A stretch of DNA of 64,000 nt from Ceratopteris richardii (GCA_020310875.1 CM035423.1:130045138-130109137); one strand, 5' to 3'. Shown: positions 10,887 through 22,312, counted from the stretch's first letter. Notes: generated by a model not told the origin, from the letters alone. Numbers and translations: made by a program.

Positions 10887-12487
10887 CTCCAAGAGAGCAT
10901 AAAGTGGTTTGCATACCAACCAGATTTAAGAGGTAGAAGAGTCAGATGGGTCGAACAACTACAAGAATTTATTATGGACTCAAATATCATAAAGGAAAGT
11001 TCAATGCATTGGCATACACCCTAAATGGGATGCCTATATTGAATAATTTGAGTTTTGTACAATGCCTATATTGAATAATTTGAGTTTTGTACAAGTTCAA
11101 ATTGAATTCATCTCAACTTTTAAAAAAAATTGTAAAGATGATCTAAGCTACAATCAAGCTTGGAAAGAAGCTAAAAAAATAAGGCAAATGAAACAAGTAC
11201 TTCTAAAGGTAAATTTAAGAATTATTCCATTTAAAATGAATATTTGCTTTAAAATGGTAGGATTTGTGTGCCAAGCAAATCAGGCACATGAAATCAATTC
11301 CTTTTCAAATGCCATGATGCTCTAAGTGTCGGGCATTCAAACATTAATCAAACCTATGAACTGGCTAAATGCCATTTTTATTGGTCAAACATACATCGAG
11401 ACATTCATACATATGTGTCCAAGTATTAAAAATGTCAAATGAATAAATCCAAAAGGTTAAATATTGAAGGACTACTACATCCCTTGGAGGCTCCTAGAGG
11501 AAATGAAAGGCTAACTCAAAGGACTTCATTATTGGACTAGCCCAAACCGAGAAAGGCAACAATTTAGTTTGGGTGGTAGTTGAGAGATTGACTAAATTGG
11601 CTCAACTTATTCCAATATAAACTACTTATAATCTAGATTTAGCAAAGATATCTATAAATGAGCTTCATAAGCTCTATGGACTTCCTTTGGACATAGTTTT
11701 TGATAAAGATGTTAAATTTACAAGCCACGCTTGACAAACAATATTCAATAGATTGGAAACCAAATTTAGCATTAGCAAAATTGAACATCGCTAGATGGAT
11801 GGTCAAATAGAAGAAAATTCAACTAGATATTGGAAGATATACTCATAGTTTATGCAACTTCCAAACAAGCATATTAAGAAGACTACTTACCCTTAGCCAC
11901 ATTTGCCTACAATAGTGCAATGAGTACATCAAATGAATTCAATGCATTCATGTTAATGTATGGGTTCCAACCAAGGTCGTCATACACAATTGGACTCCAA
12001 AATGGAGGGATACAAGTAGTTCAATAATTCCTTTAAGACACGAATTTTAAGCTCAAGTTAGCTAAATAAATTTTGAAGAGATCTCAAGATCAAGCTAAGG
12101 CATATGCCGGTCCGAAAAGATGAGAAATCTCTTTTCAAGTTTGCCAACAAGTTTATCTCTAAATCCCAAAATGATAAAAGAACTTTAAGACTAGAAAATG
12201 GACCAAGTTGCTACCTAGATATTGTAGTCCCTTTCCAATCATAAAAAAGGGTTGGCATGTGGGTCCATGAATTGCAACTTTTAGAGGAAAGTTGGATTCA
12301 TCGAATATTCCATGTCAGTGGACTCAAAAAAAGTCTGACATATTCAGATAATCTAGTTGAACAACAGAAAATACTTTCACTTCTTATAAGTGAAACAATT
12401 CCTCATGAACCTGAAAGGATACTTCACACCCAAGAAAAGCATACAAGAAGTCATCTATACAAAGAGTCTCCCTCTTTCAAGTTTTAA
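10887..12487 (+). pseudogene. Gypsy family F RNase H to integrase C-terminus, right part
   Basis: The coding trace resumes after Copia A1 with RNase H (KWFAYQPDLRGRRVRWVEQL, then KFNALAYTLNGM). A 32-bp direct duplication follows (TGCCTATATTGAATAATTTG at 11031 and again at 11063). The integrase zinc-finger region reads GHSNINQTYELAKCHF. The core has fragments such as NLVWVVVERLTKLAQL, LHKLYGLPLDIVFDKDVKF and YNSAMSTSNEFNAF. The C-terminal fragment at 12257-12487 reads MWVHELQLLEESWIHRIFHV. There are many stops and frameshifts. The same family is seen at 20037-20930. Confidence 0.8.
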
Positions 12488-12596
12488 GCTAGAAACCAAG
12501 ATGGATGAACACATGTTCTTCTATACTAGAATGTGAGGCTTTGGGGTGTACCCACTTTATGTAGCTTCTAATATTTTTTGAGAATGAAAAATGCTT

Positions 12597-12643
12597 CCAA
12601 GGGGGATGAATGTTATAAAGTAATTCTTAGTCTCAAGGATGAC
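12597..12643 (+). mobile_element. Gypsy F polypurine tract and first 33 bases of its 3' LTR
   Basis: The tract CCAAGGGGGATGAA (12597-12610) is followed by TGTTATAAAGTAATTC, the LTR start also seen at 19826 and 21109 (TGTAATAAAGTAA). The LTR is cut at 12643 by the element at 12644-18236 and continues at 18242. Confidence 0.75.
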
Positions 12644-13146
12644 TATTATGAAACTTCATTCCACAAAGAAATAAATCAACTAGCAAGACTATCTCAAGTA
12701 AGAGAGAGCACGTATCCACCCATCCAACTCCACCCATATATATACCTCTAGGCCAAGGGGGTGCATGTCCTTGGGGTTGGCCAAGTGTCCCTCATGTGGA
12801 CAATTTCCAAAGGGTGATCACATGCCTTCTAATTTCCCAAGGTCTATCACATGCCTTCTAAATCAAATGAGGATTCTTCTCTCACGTACACACAAGGTGG
12901 CTCCTAGAGAAGCTTCTCCCAAGACTAAGGTTCCCACACCTTAGGATAAATCAAGCCTAAGGTTCTAACCATTCAATTGGGAGCTCATATGAATAAATTC
13001 CTCAAGGTTTAAAACCAAGGGTTTCACCCAAAGGTTCAAGGCATGTTCCAAGGGTAATTCAAGGGCTAGACCAAAGCAAACATACATCATATTCTAACCT
13101 TTAGAATCCATATGTTTAACCTTCTGAACCCATGAATTATACAACC
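12644..13146 (-). repeat. 3' LTR of the LARD-like element
   Basis: 503 bp, nearly identical to 17734-18236 with scattered substitutions. Its terminal TATTAT, against TGTTGT in the partner, looks like two G-to-A changes. Confidence 0.93.
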
Positions 13147-16100
13147 ATGATCTATACTCTGAGCATGGTCATCTCTCTCTTTGATAGGACTTAGCTAAAA
13201 ATGTGAACTTAGCAAAGTGGGTCTAGTGAGTCCCTGCCAAAACATGCTAAATAAAATGAGGAGAAATATTATCTTCTCATTCCTTGGCAACTTAGGTGGA
13301 CTTATTTCAATCATCCAGGTTTTCTTGAAACATAAAGCTTCAAGTATTCCGAATGATAATATACCCAATTTACAAGTTCATGTCTACTAGTGGATCCCTA
13401 TTTTGATCATGTTTGATTTTCCTTGGATTAATTCTCATACTAGAGTTTAATCCTTTTGGAAGTTTTAACATTCAAGGGTAGATCCAAAGGTGACTTTAGG
13501 AATTGGAATGATTTGGTAGACCATTCTCCTAGGTCTCTACCCCATTTGTTCATCTTAGGTTAGCCTGTTCTTCCAATGAGAATTAGTACTAACTATCTTG
13601 AACCAACTATGGTTTAGATAGTCATGTATACTAACCTCAAAGTTCATCAAAGCTTTGCAGAGAGAAACAAATCCGATTCCTTCAAATCCTCAAAATTGAG
13701 GAAAAATACTTCATTAAGACACCCCCTAGACTTTCTATTGGATTCAAGTTTTGCAGCTTTAGTTCCAAGGTCTTGCAAGAAAGATACCTGTTTCTAGGCA
13801 TCATATTTCAGATCTTGCTAGGAACATTCTTGAACCACTTGTTCTCACCAAAGATTTGAAAGAAGATCTTTTACAGATCATTCTTTCATTCAAGGTTATT
13901 ATACTTGAATAGGCTTGACTTCATTTTTGGAGTTTAACTTGGTAAACTCCCAAAATTCTTTACCCTCTTACTTATCCAAATTTATTGTACCATATAAAAT
14001 TTGGCTATGCATTCTATTAAAAAAATGCATCTGCTTAAAGGATAGCCTTTTCTAGGGTAAATGTCATGTTCATTTTATTTACCCTTTTGTTCATACAACC
14101 AGGTGTATTAAATTGGTTCAGGGAGGTACATTTCTACACCTCAGAATGAACCTAAGACCTTAATCTAAATGGTCTTATCTATAAGTCTTATCATGATGTT
14201 TCCTATCGGATCTTGAGTCTATTTTCTCTCTGGCCATCAGAGAAAATCCTCAACAGGAGTTAGTTCTCACTGTCCCATACCAGTGAGTTCTTTCTCCAAT
14301 CCGTAGAACGACATCCTTAACCTTTCCACATTCTTTGCCCTTATCTTTTCAATGCTCTCTGGACATTTACTATGATCATGAATTCCATCTTGGAACTCCT
14401 TGGCATCATTTTCATGAGAGCAAAGACTAAGGTTTCTAATGTCAATTAATTCAAAGGTCTATTTAGGTTGACCTTTGAACTTTACTTGGTATCAAGCTAT
14501 AAAAGGTTTTGATCTTTTTTTACCAATGTAGGCCTCTTGGATTATCCAACCATAAAAGGTTGGATATATTTGACCAAGTTAGGTCACTTGGCTTTCTCAA
14601 AATTCCTCTAGCTAATTTAACATGAGATAAGATCAAGTCTTTTCTCCTTTAGATCCCTTTTTTCAATGATATGTACCCATGGGATTTTCTTGGGATCTTC
14701 AACTCATACCTTCATGAGTTGATATCCTAGCTTAAGTCTTCAACATCATGTTGATGTTCTTCAAACCATTAACTATTCTCCTTTTAGGGATCAACAATTA
14801 GATGTCACCCCTTTTGACTTAAGCAAGTTTTCATGCTTAGTGATCCAAAATTTGGATCCATCTTTATCCATTCTCAAATACCCTGCTAAATATGATTCAA
14901 GTCTTTGGCTAGCTTACCTTAGTTTACTTGCCAAAATGGAATTCTTTAATGGACTCCCTTCTTACATATCTGGTTCTTACTGTGTTTGAGATTTAACTCA
15001 AACACACTTAGATACTTGGACATCCAATGTACTCCCCAACTTTCATGAAAGATTTAAGGAATGTCTTTTGCTTAGAAGTATCATATTGATGATACCTTTC
15101 TTCCCCCCTTTAAGGATTTTTTGTCCTCGAAAACTGCAGGAAATTGATGTTGATTTAGTTTCCTATCCAAATGGGCAGTTCATTTATGCTAAATCCTTGA
15201 TTGAAAAAGCTCTCCAATGTCCTTGAGCTTAAGCTTCCATTATCCTTAAGTTCAGTGTCCCATACCACTGAACCCACTTAAGTGACATTGTAAACCTAGA
15301 CATCCCATACCATCCGATTTACAATCACTTTAGTGTAAACTTTAGCTCTTACTCAAGGATTAAACTCCTTTTATTTTAGTCTTATCAAATATAATCAAAA
15401 TCTTTGTAAGTCACATACTTATAGAGTCTTGATTTGTTCTTGAAAAAAAACTTTGAAAATTAAATTTTCATTGAACTATTTCCTTGATCAGATGCAATCA
15501 AAGTTATCTTTGTTTATGTCATTTGATAATAGGGCTAGTATTCTCATACTAGATATTATCTATTGACATAAGTAGGCATCTGTATCAAAGGATATAGTCA
15601 ATCATAAGCTTTTCTAAATGGTTACCTTTTTAACCATCTTGGTAAATTGTTTCTTACTCATAGAGCACATTTTGGAGTAGAGGTCTTCAGAGTTTCTTTC
15701 AACCTTTTAATCTTCCTCTTCTCTAGATATGCTTAATGAGTTACAACTCTTCACTCTTGAAGCAATTTTCTCAAAGCTCCAAATGGATCCTACCTCTTGA
15801 CAATGAACGAAGAAGCTTATCGGGGAAGAAATGAACGCTTAAAAGGGTAAAATGTTTCAATTATTTTTTCTTTTATATGTCATTTTACGACATTCTCTTC
15901 CCCCTTTTAGTGTGATCATTGTCCTCAATGATTAGATGTTGAAGTTCCTATGAACTTCTTAACATCGTTCACAATGAAAAATTACCCCATGAGTGTAGGG
16001 TCTCATATAGGCTTCTCATTTTTCTTTTGGATGTTTTTCAATCCAACTTCTTATTACCACTATCTTATGGTTAACATTGCTTACTTTGTAACCTAAGTCC

Positions 16101-17718
16101 TTGGCCTTGCTGATCAGGCATGCCATGGGTATTATGGAACTTCAGGGTCCATAAGTAGGACTTGAAGCTTAACGTTTTTCTATCTGTAATAAATTCTGTT
16201 GGCTTTTGGATTAAGCCAACGTATAAAAATTTAATGGTTACTGATTCACCAAACATCAATATACCATTAAGCTTTTATGCTTTTGACTTCTCCTAAAGAA
16301 GTCATTTCCTATCTTAAACCTTAAACTTACTGAATTTACTTCGTTCTCATGTCCCAACAACCTATGCATGTGTGAATAAATTTATGCATATCTAATGTAT
16401 GCCAAGAAGAGATACATCTTTGCTTGAAGATGCTTAGCATGCATAAGGCTCAATAATTGAGCCCCTCTTTAAAGCACACATGGAGTTCACATATTTAGAA
16501 CTCCATTTAATGCAAGTATTTTTTGTAGAAAATACCCATTCATCCCATGCTCTATTATGAACTTAATATGCTCCATATCTCATCATCTTTCCAAGGTGAG
16601 TCGATTCCATGCTAATGAGATTCCTTTTTATTTTAATTTATGCCTTCAATGAACCATTAACAATAAATCATTCTATGCACCATTCCATGTGCATGAGGAC
16701 TTCACTTGCTTTATTTGAAATGTATTCTTTCATGCATTCCATTAGCATGGTAAACAAAGAAAATAAAGATGAACAAATTGGAAGTTACACTTACCTCCAT
16801 CATAGCTGCGTCCATCCATTCATTTTTTTGACACATAGAGGCTCACCCATTTGGATGATTTGAAACTAAGGTTGCAAAGTTGGGATTATCTTGCTTTGAC
16901 CGATAATTCTTCCTTTGGACACTAATATACTTACTTTATGGCCCAAATAGCCTTTAATCTTATCAAAACTCTAAGGATGCATAAATGCAAGTAGATAGAA
17001 GGCTTTCTTTCAATCTTCAAATGCATATTGAACTCAAAGAAAGATATTTAACTTTCATTGGTACTTGAAGACTGTCCTTTTGATATAGTAAATCACCTAT
17101 CAACTTCTTCTATGGAATACTATGTGTGTCATATGCATATTCAATGTATGCCGCTCCATGAATGGAAATTTTCTCAACTCTATGATTATAAAAGTATTTC
17201 ATGAACTACAAATCATGCCTCCTTTACCTCAAATGCATAATAATAGTGAAAGGACAAAATACTTAGCTTCCATTTCTTTATGCTTATTCTCCCATTCAAA
17301 TCGTTGATGATTAATTCCTCCTCATGAGATTCATGGAAGGTAATTGCTTCGGGCAATTCGCTATATGTGCAGGATTTTATCCCATATATTCGATATTGTC
17401 GTGCATTTTCTCTCTATATAATGCGCTTCATTAGATGCTTTCCATCAATGTCGAGGCAAAGCGCCAACTTCCTCTTCTCTTTAGTTCATATGGTGCGGGT
17501 CGTATTGCTGTTACAGCTGGCGCTCGCGGCTGTAGCTGATGGCTCAATGGCCATAAGAGTGCCCATGCCCCGCTCCCAATACTTGAGGATTCACATGGTG
17601 TCCTTTTGCTCCCTCTAAAAGGAAAGTCTCAAAGGGTGTGATGCAGTCGCACACACGGGCGGGAGTAATGGAAAACTCAGAGAGCAACTCTCGCGAGGAA
17701 GAATAAAAAATCGACCTA
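13147..17718 (-). other. internal region of the LARD-like element, no recognisable gene
   Basis: No open frame has a recognisable domain on either strand. On the minus strand two places look like Gypsy 3' ends: a GAGGACAA word followed by a purine tract AAAGGGGGGAAG (about 15130-15090), and GAGGACAATGATCACAC followed by AAAGGGGGAAGAG (about 15930-15890). They may be remnants of captured or ancestral coding ends. Nothing else is recognised. Confidence 0.6.
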
Positions 17719-17733
17719 GGCTCTAGATACCAA
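17719..17733 (-). other. primer binding site of the LARD-like element
   Basis: The minus strand reads TTGGTATCTAGAGCC next to the 5' LTR. It resembles the initiator-Met site TGGTATCAGAGC with one extra T. Confidence 0.75.
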
Positions 17734-18236
17734 TGTTGTGAAACTTCATTCCATAAAGAAATAAATCAACTAGCAAGACTATCTCAAGTAAGAGAGAGCA
17801 CGTATCCACCCATCCAACTCCATCCATATATATTCCTCTAGGCCAAGGGGGTGCATGTCCTTGGGGTTGGCCAAGTGTCCCTCATGTGGACACTTTCCAA
17901 AGGGTGATCACATGCCTTCTAATTTCCCAAGGTCTATCACATGCCTTCTAAATCAAATGAGGATTCTTCTCTCACGTACACACATGGTGGCTCCTAGAGA
18001 AGCTTCTCCCAAGACTAAAGTTCCCACACCTTAGGATAAATCAAGCCTAAGGTTCTAACCATTCAATTGGGAGCTCATATGAATAAATACCTCAAGGGTT
18101 AAAACCAAGGGTTTCACCCAACGGTTCAAGGCATGTTCCAAGGGTAATTCAAGGGCTAAACCAAAGCAAACATACATCATATTCTAACCTTTAGAATCCA
18201 TATGTTTAACCTTCTAAACCCATGAATTATACAACA
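17734..18236 (-). repeat. 5' LTR of the LARD-like element
   Basis: 503 bp with termini TGTTGT and ACAACA, partner of 12644-13146, followed directly by the TSD ATGAC. Confidence 0.93.
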
Positions 18237-18360
18237 ATGACCATGAAAGTTTTAAATTTCAAATCAGAATCTCTGTTTGTTCTTTAGTCCTCTCTAAATT
18301 AGTGGGAACCTATGATCACAATCAACAATAAGGTAAATAAATCCTTGCAATCAATCTAAG

Positions 18361-18417
18361 TTAGCCTAGTGGTCAAGGATTTCAAGTGTGTACTGAGAAG
18401 TGAGGGATTCAAGTCCC
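18361..18417 (+). repeat. tRNA-derived module (A and B boxes) in Gypsy F LTR
   Basis: An A-box-like TTAGCCTAGTGG at 18361-18372 and a B-box-like GGATTCAAGTCCC at 18405-18417 are 44 bases apart start to start, the A-to-B distance of a real tRNA. The equivalent module lies at 19975-20028 and 21259-21313. It cannot fold as a functional tRNA. Confidence 0.65.
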
Positions 18418-18899
18418 ACGCGAATATTTTGTCACAAGGATTGGTCAAGCTTCTAGACTCTTCACTTCTAATTCTAACATGACTAAAGTAGAACACATGG
18501 AGTGAATACGAATAACATGATCATGCAAGAAGTTGTCAAGTTAGCTACATAAAGACACTAGGATGGAAGGAAAAACATTCATTCATCTTCTATGCTGGTC
18601 ACGACTCTACAATAACTTGTCAAAACAATCTCCTAAGTATTCTGCTCCATCCACAATACTTACAAAGATAGAAATATTGTTTATTAACTTCAATCATAGA
18701 TTAACCCCTATTTTTCCAAAAGTTTGATGTTCTCAACAATCCCATTCTAATTATTGAGATCAAATACTACAAAATTAAGAGAAATGGAAATGAAGACACT
18801 CCATAAAAAGAGCGCTTAGTAAAGTGGAATGAGAGTTTAAAGAAGGGGTTACATGAGAGAGGATTAGCACACTCCAAATATGGTTTACCAATTTTATTG

Positions 18900-18965
18900 T
18901 GTGTTGGGAATTGAACTCACAACCTCCTGGTTAGGAATGCGATGGGCTAACCACTTGCCCCAAAA
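18900..18965 (-). repeat. SINE-like tRNA-derived unit
   Basis: On the minus strand, AAGTGGTTAGCCC (A-box region, 18956-18944) is followed by GAGTTCAATTCCC (B box, 18918-18906). Both boxes fit tRNA-derived SINE heads. The body and tail are not definable. Confidence 0.55.
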
Positions 18966-19159
18966 GCCATGGTTGAGGATTACTTTCTAATCCTCTCTCT
19001 TAAGGTGTTGTTCAACCATCTCCTACTAGGATTATGTGACATTGTGCTTTCATAGGAGTCCTTTTAATAGGGAATTTAGGGAGGGAAATACCACAAGAAC
19101 TATGGGGTTTATAGGAAACATGAACAAGATAATTTTTTGCCTACTTGTGCCTTTCAACA

Positions 19160-19347
19160 ATCATTTGAGAATGAAAATGACCGCAAGAGGAAGGAAATGT
19201 TATGAAAGGTAACTCTCTTACATATTGACGATAGGATGGATTACCTTGATGTGTGCCAAGCAGCACATATGAGAGTACACTTGATGAGAATAATAGCGAA
19301 GGAGGGAGAATAAAAGGATCCCATACTTGAATGAAGGAAAAAAGAAA
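19160..19347 (+). other. second Gypsy F-like 3' end
   Basis: GAGAATGAAAATGACCGCAA, a purine tract and TGTTATGAAAGG (19199) resemble the Gypsy F polypurine/LTR junction at 12585-12620. This suggests a further degraded copy whose body lies to the left. No coding sequence is recognised. Confidence 0.4.
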
Positions 19348-19556
19348 GTTGGTTTATTATAATTTTCATTGGGAACCTTTGTGCAATAAATTTTCTTGGT
19401 GTGATTCATTACGTTGGTTTATTATAATTTTCATTGGGAACCTTTGTGGAATAAGTACCATCAAAGGTTATATCAAAACGGAATAAGGCAAGAGCTCAAC
19501 CTTGCCAATTAGGTACAATGCTCGTTATCATTTTCATTGGGAACCTTTGTGCAAAA
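19348..19556 (+). repeat. direct repeats of a 42-bp unit
   Basis: A unit starting GTTGGTTTATTATAATTTTC and ending AACCTTTGTGCAATAA occurs at 19348-19389 and 19413-19454, with a partial third copy at 19525-19556. The first two copies differ at one base. Confidence 0.85.
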
Positions 19557-19825
19557 AGTTCTATAGCATGGTATCATGTTGGATTTTTTTTTTCAGGCCA
19601 TCCGAAACTATCAACTATGATAAGAAAAGGAGAAAGACAAGAGGGAAGCCTTGCCTATTAAATATGGGAACGGAGAATTAGCCACATTGATAAAACCTAT
19701 TGTGCACCTTGTGACTTGCGGAAGATAATGCCCTCAATTTAGTGAGATATATTCACTTCCCTTCTACATATTGCGAATGGATCTTGTTATTGGATGAATT
19801 TAGTCCTTGATACATAGATAATAAA
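19557..19825. other. no feature seen
   Basis: AT-rich sequence between the direct repeats and the LTR start of Gypsy F copy 2. I see no gene or repeat. Confidence 0.5.
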
Positions 19826-20036
19826 TGTAATAAAGTAATTCTATGATCTAAGGATCCGGTTAGTTCAAACATATCTAAAATTGGACACTCTGTTGGTCAC
19901 TCTTATGTATGACCAAAGATATCGAGACTAGACTTACATAAAAGGTCATGTGCTCTTGTAAACAAGTGATCCACTTAGCCTAGTGGTTAAGTCTCAAAGA
20001 TGTGGAAGAGGAGGTCTTGGGTCCAACCGCCATGGT
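19826..20036 (+). repeat. 5' LTR part of Gypsy F copy 2
   Basis: Starts TGTAATAAAGTAATTC and matches the 3' LTR at 21109 over about 210 bases, including the tRNA-like module (A box TTAGCCTAGTGG 19975-19986, B box GGGTCCAACC 20019-20028). It passes directly into integrase sequence at about 20037 with no primer site, gag or RT between. This marks an internal deletion. Confidence 0.75.
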
Positions 20037-20930
20037 CGCTTGAATGAACTTGCTCAATTTATTATAGTCAAGACTACTTATAAGACTCTAGAACTTGCAA
20101 AAATATTTGTAAATCAACTTTGTACAGTCTATGGTCTTCTAGTAAACATAGTTGTTTATCGAGATACATAATTTCCAAGTCATTTTTGGTGTGTATTATT
20201 TAGTAGACTTCAAACTAAACTGACATATTTAGAGCTTATGTTACTTCCAAATAGATTGACTGGGAGGACTACCTTCCTTTGGTCGAGTTTTCCTATAATA
20301 GTACCAAAAATTCATCAACTAAATTTAGTCCATTCATGTTGATGTATGGATTCTAGCCTAGGTCTCCGAATGCAGTGGGACTTCAAAATGAATGAGTTCA
20401 AGAAGCTCAAGGATTCCTTCAAGACATGAACTTTAAGCTCAAGATAGATAAAGAAAACTTAAAGAAAGCTCAAGATCGAGCAAAACATTACGCCAATCCT
20501 AAGCAACAAGATGTTACTTTTCATGTTAATGATCAAGTTTATCTTCCTGTTCTTGAAAGTTCGAAAAAGTTCAAGACCGGCCAATGCACCAAGTTGTTTC
20601 CTAGATATTGTGGTCCTTTTCCAATCACCAAGAATGTTCGCATGTGGGCTTATGAATTACAACTTCTAGAAGATAGTTGGATTCATCCAATGTTCCATCT
20701 TATCTGAGTTAGAAAGAGTCTGAAAAATTTAGATAATCTAGTTGGACACTAGGTTATACTTCCACTTCTAGTAAGTGAAACAATTCCTCATGAACCTGAA
20801 AGGATACTTCCCACTAGAGATAAATGTACAAGAAGTCATTTGTACGAAGAATGCTTAGTAAAATGGAAGGATAAAACTGAAGAAAACTCTACTTGGGAAA
20901 AAGTTTCCACAATCCAGTGACAATTTCCAA
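20037..20930 (+). pseudogene. Gypsy F copy 2 integrase core, C-terminus and chromodomain-like tail
   Basis: Traces read LNELAQFIIVKTTYKTLELA, VYGLLVNIVVYRDT, then [20 protein letters not shown]. The best frame (20426-20707) covers the C-terminal integrase: DRAKHYANPKQQDVTFHVND and FPRYCGPFPITKNVRMWAYE, followed by WIHPMFHL. After a stop, CLVKWKDKTEENSTWEKVS resembles a chromodomain end. Stops and indels are numerous. Family F is shared with 5300-12643. Confidence 0.78.
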
Positions 20931-21108
20931 CTTTCCAGTTTTAAGTTGGTAAATGGTAGTTAAGGTTTCCTACTTTCAAGTTCTAAGTGGATAACCGAAC
21001 GGATGAATGTAGATTCTTCAAGTTTTAGAACATGAGGCTCGGGGGTTTCCTACAATCTTTCTATAGCTCTATTTTTGAGGATGAAAATGTTTTTTCAAGG
21101 GGGACGAA

Positions 21109-21585
21109 TGTAATAAAGTAAGTCTATGATCTAAGGGTTCGACCAATTCAGACATATCTAAAATCGAACATTATTTGATCACTGGTATGTATGACCAAAG
21201 ATCTCAAGAATAGAAACTTACATAGAAGGTCATATGCTCTTGTAAACAATTCATCGAGTTAGCATAGTGGTTAAGTCTCAAGGGTGTGAAGGAGGAGGTC
21301 TTGGGTTCAACCCTCATGGGAAGCATGGGGAGTGAGTTTGCCCAAAGAGATCTAGAACCTTCTAGAGGCATCCAATTAAGTTAGGTTTAGTTAACTGAGA
21401 CACTTGGAGTACATGTAGTTACATTGCCGACACATGGTTGGTTAGAATTTGCCTGTCTAAGAAGGCAGTCCCTTGGAAACAGCTATATATAGAGGCATAT
21501 GGTTGGGAGGAGAATCATTCATTTGTGAGCTGGTTGTGTGGATATGCTATTGCAATACATGAATCCTCTAAAGAAATGCTATATA

Positions 21586-21616
<31 letters not shown>

Positions 21617-21619
21617 CAT

Positions 21620-21705
<86 letters not shown>

Positions 21706-21720
21706 TTTATTAATCTATCA
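21109..21720 (+). repeat. 3' LTR of Gypsy F copy 2
   Basis: The LTR follows the purine tract TTCAAGGGGGACGAA (21095-21108) and begins TGTAATAAAG. It contains the tRNA-like module (A box TTAGCATAGTGG 21259-21270, B box GGGTTCAACCC 21303-21313), and then a TATA box at 21482-21491 (GCTATATATA). The end is obscured by a CA/TA microsatellite, so the right boundary is a guess. Confidence 0.65.
21585..21703. repeat. (CA)n(TA)n microsatellite
   Basis: A CA run followed by about 100 bases of nearly pure TA. Open frames reading Tyr-Ile repeats through it are not genes. Confidence 0.97.
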
Positions 21721-21749
21721 CTATTATAAAGAAAAAGAGGGTTCTAGTC

Positions 21750-21830
21750 GGGGATCCGTGGTGTAGTGGTAACACTTTGGACCCTAGACTTTGAGGTCCA
21801 AGTTCAAAACTTATGAATGCAACTTAATAT
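21750..21830 (+). repeat. SINE-like tRNA-derived unit
   Basis: GGTGTAGTGGTAACAC (A-box region) and AGTTCAAAACTT (B box at 21802-21810) are about 40 bases apart on the plus strand. No terminal poly-A tail or TSD is seen. Confidence 0.5.
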
Positions 21831-22239
21831 ATAACCCATGAAAAGTATCTTATTGTTGTTTCAATCTTTTGAGCTAAATGGAAAAGAAGACTGATGACTT
21901 AACTTTCAAAAAATAAAGGAGTCTTTGGTGATGCTAATCTCATAAAAAAAATGGAGTGGGAAAGAGCGAAACCTTTCATAATACATTTAAAGAAAGAGAG
22001 TCAATTTTCATGATGATGCCTATTGTTTACCTTGTGTCTCTAGGAAGATGAAGCCCGTGGCTTCATTGGCGTATTGGATGTCCTCCCTTACATGTCTTAA
22101 TAGTGTGTTGCAATTGAATGGACATAAGTCCCACGGGATTGACCATGTCCCACAAAGCAAGGGCATAATAGCTTCGAAGCTCAATTTTCAAATGGTTCAT
22201 TATAAGACAAACAACCATGCCAACCACATATCCCTTTCC
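21831..22239. other. no gene seen; possible SINE-like body
   Basis: Sequence between two tRNA-like heads. It may include the body of the minus-strand unit at 22240-22312. No coding sequence is recognised. Confidence 0.4.
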
Positions 22240-22312
22240 CCCCAATGGAAGTTGAACCCGTGAACATCTTGTCAAGAGGCAAGTGTGCTACATTACACCA
22301 TCCCAGGTATGA
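22240..22312 (-). repeat. SINE-like tRNA-derived unit
   Basis: On the minus strand, TGGTGTAATGTAGCACA (A-box region) and CGGGTTCAACTTCC (B box, 22260-22247) lie in tRNA order. Confidence 0.55.

Larger units (their letters stand above)
12644..18236 (-). mobile_element. non-coding LTR retrotransposon (LARD-like), complete with TSD
   Basis: Two direct repeats of exactly 503 bp (12644-13146 and 17734-18236) bound a 4.6-kb internal region. A 5-bp duplication ATGAC flanks the element exactly (12639-12643 and 18237-18241). A primer site lies next to the right LTR on the minus strand, so the element reads leftward. I find no gag, protease, RT or integrase, so it resembles a large retrotransposon derivative mobilised by proteins from elsewhere. 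It lies inside the 3' LTR of Gypsy F and is therefore younger than that copy. Confidence 0.88.
18242..19198 (+). mobile_element. continuation of the Gypsy F 3' LTR and its right flank
   Basis: After the TSD the Gypsy F LTR continues. The tRNA-like module at 18361-18417 sits about 150 bases from the LTR start once the insertion is removed, as in the copies at 19826 and 21109. The LTR end is not clear. A second, minus-strand tRNA-like unit lies at 18906-18956. The remainder holds no gene. Confidence 0.55.
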
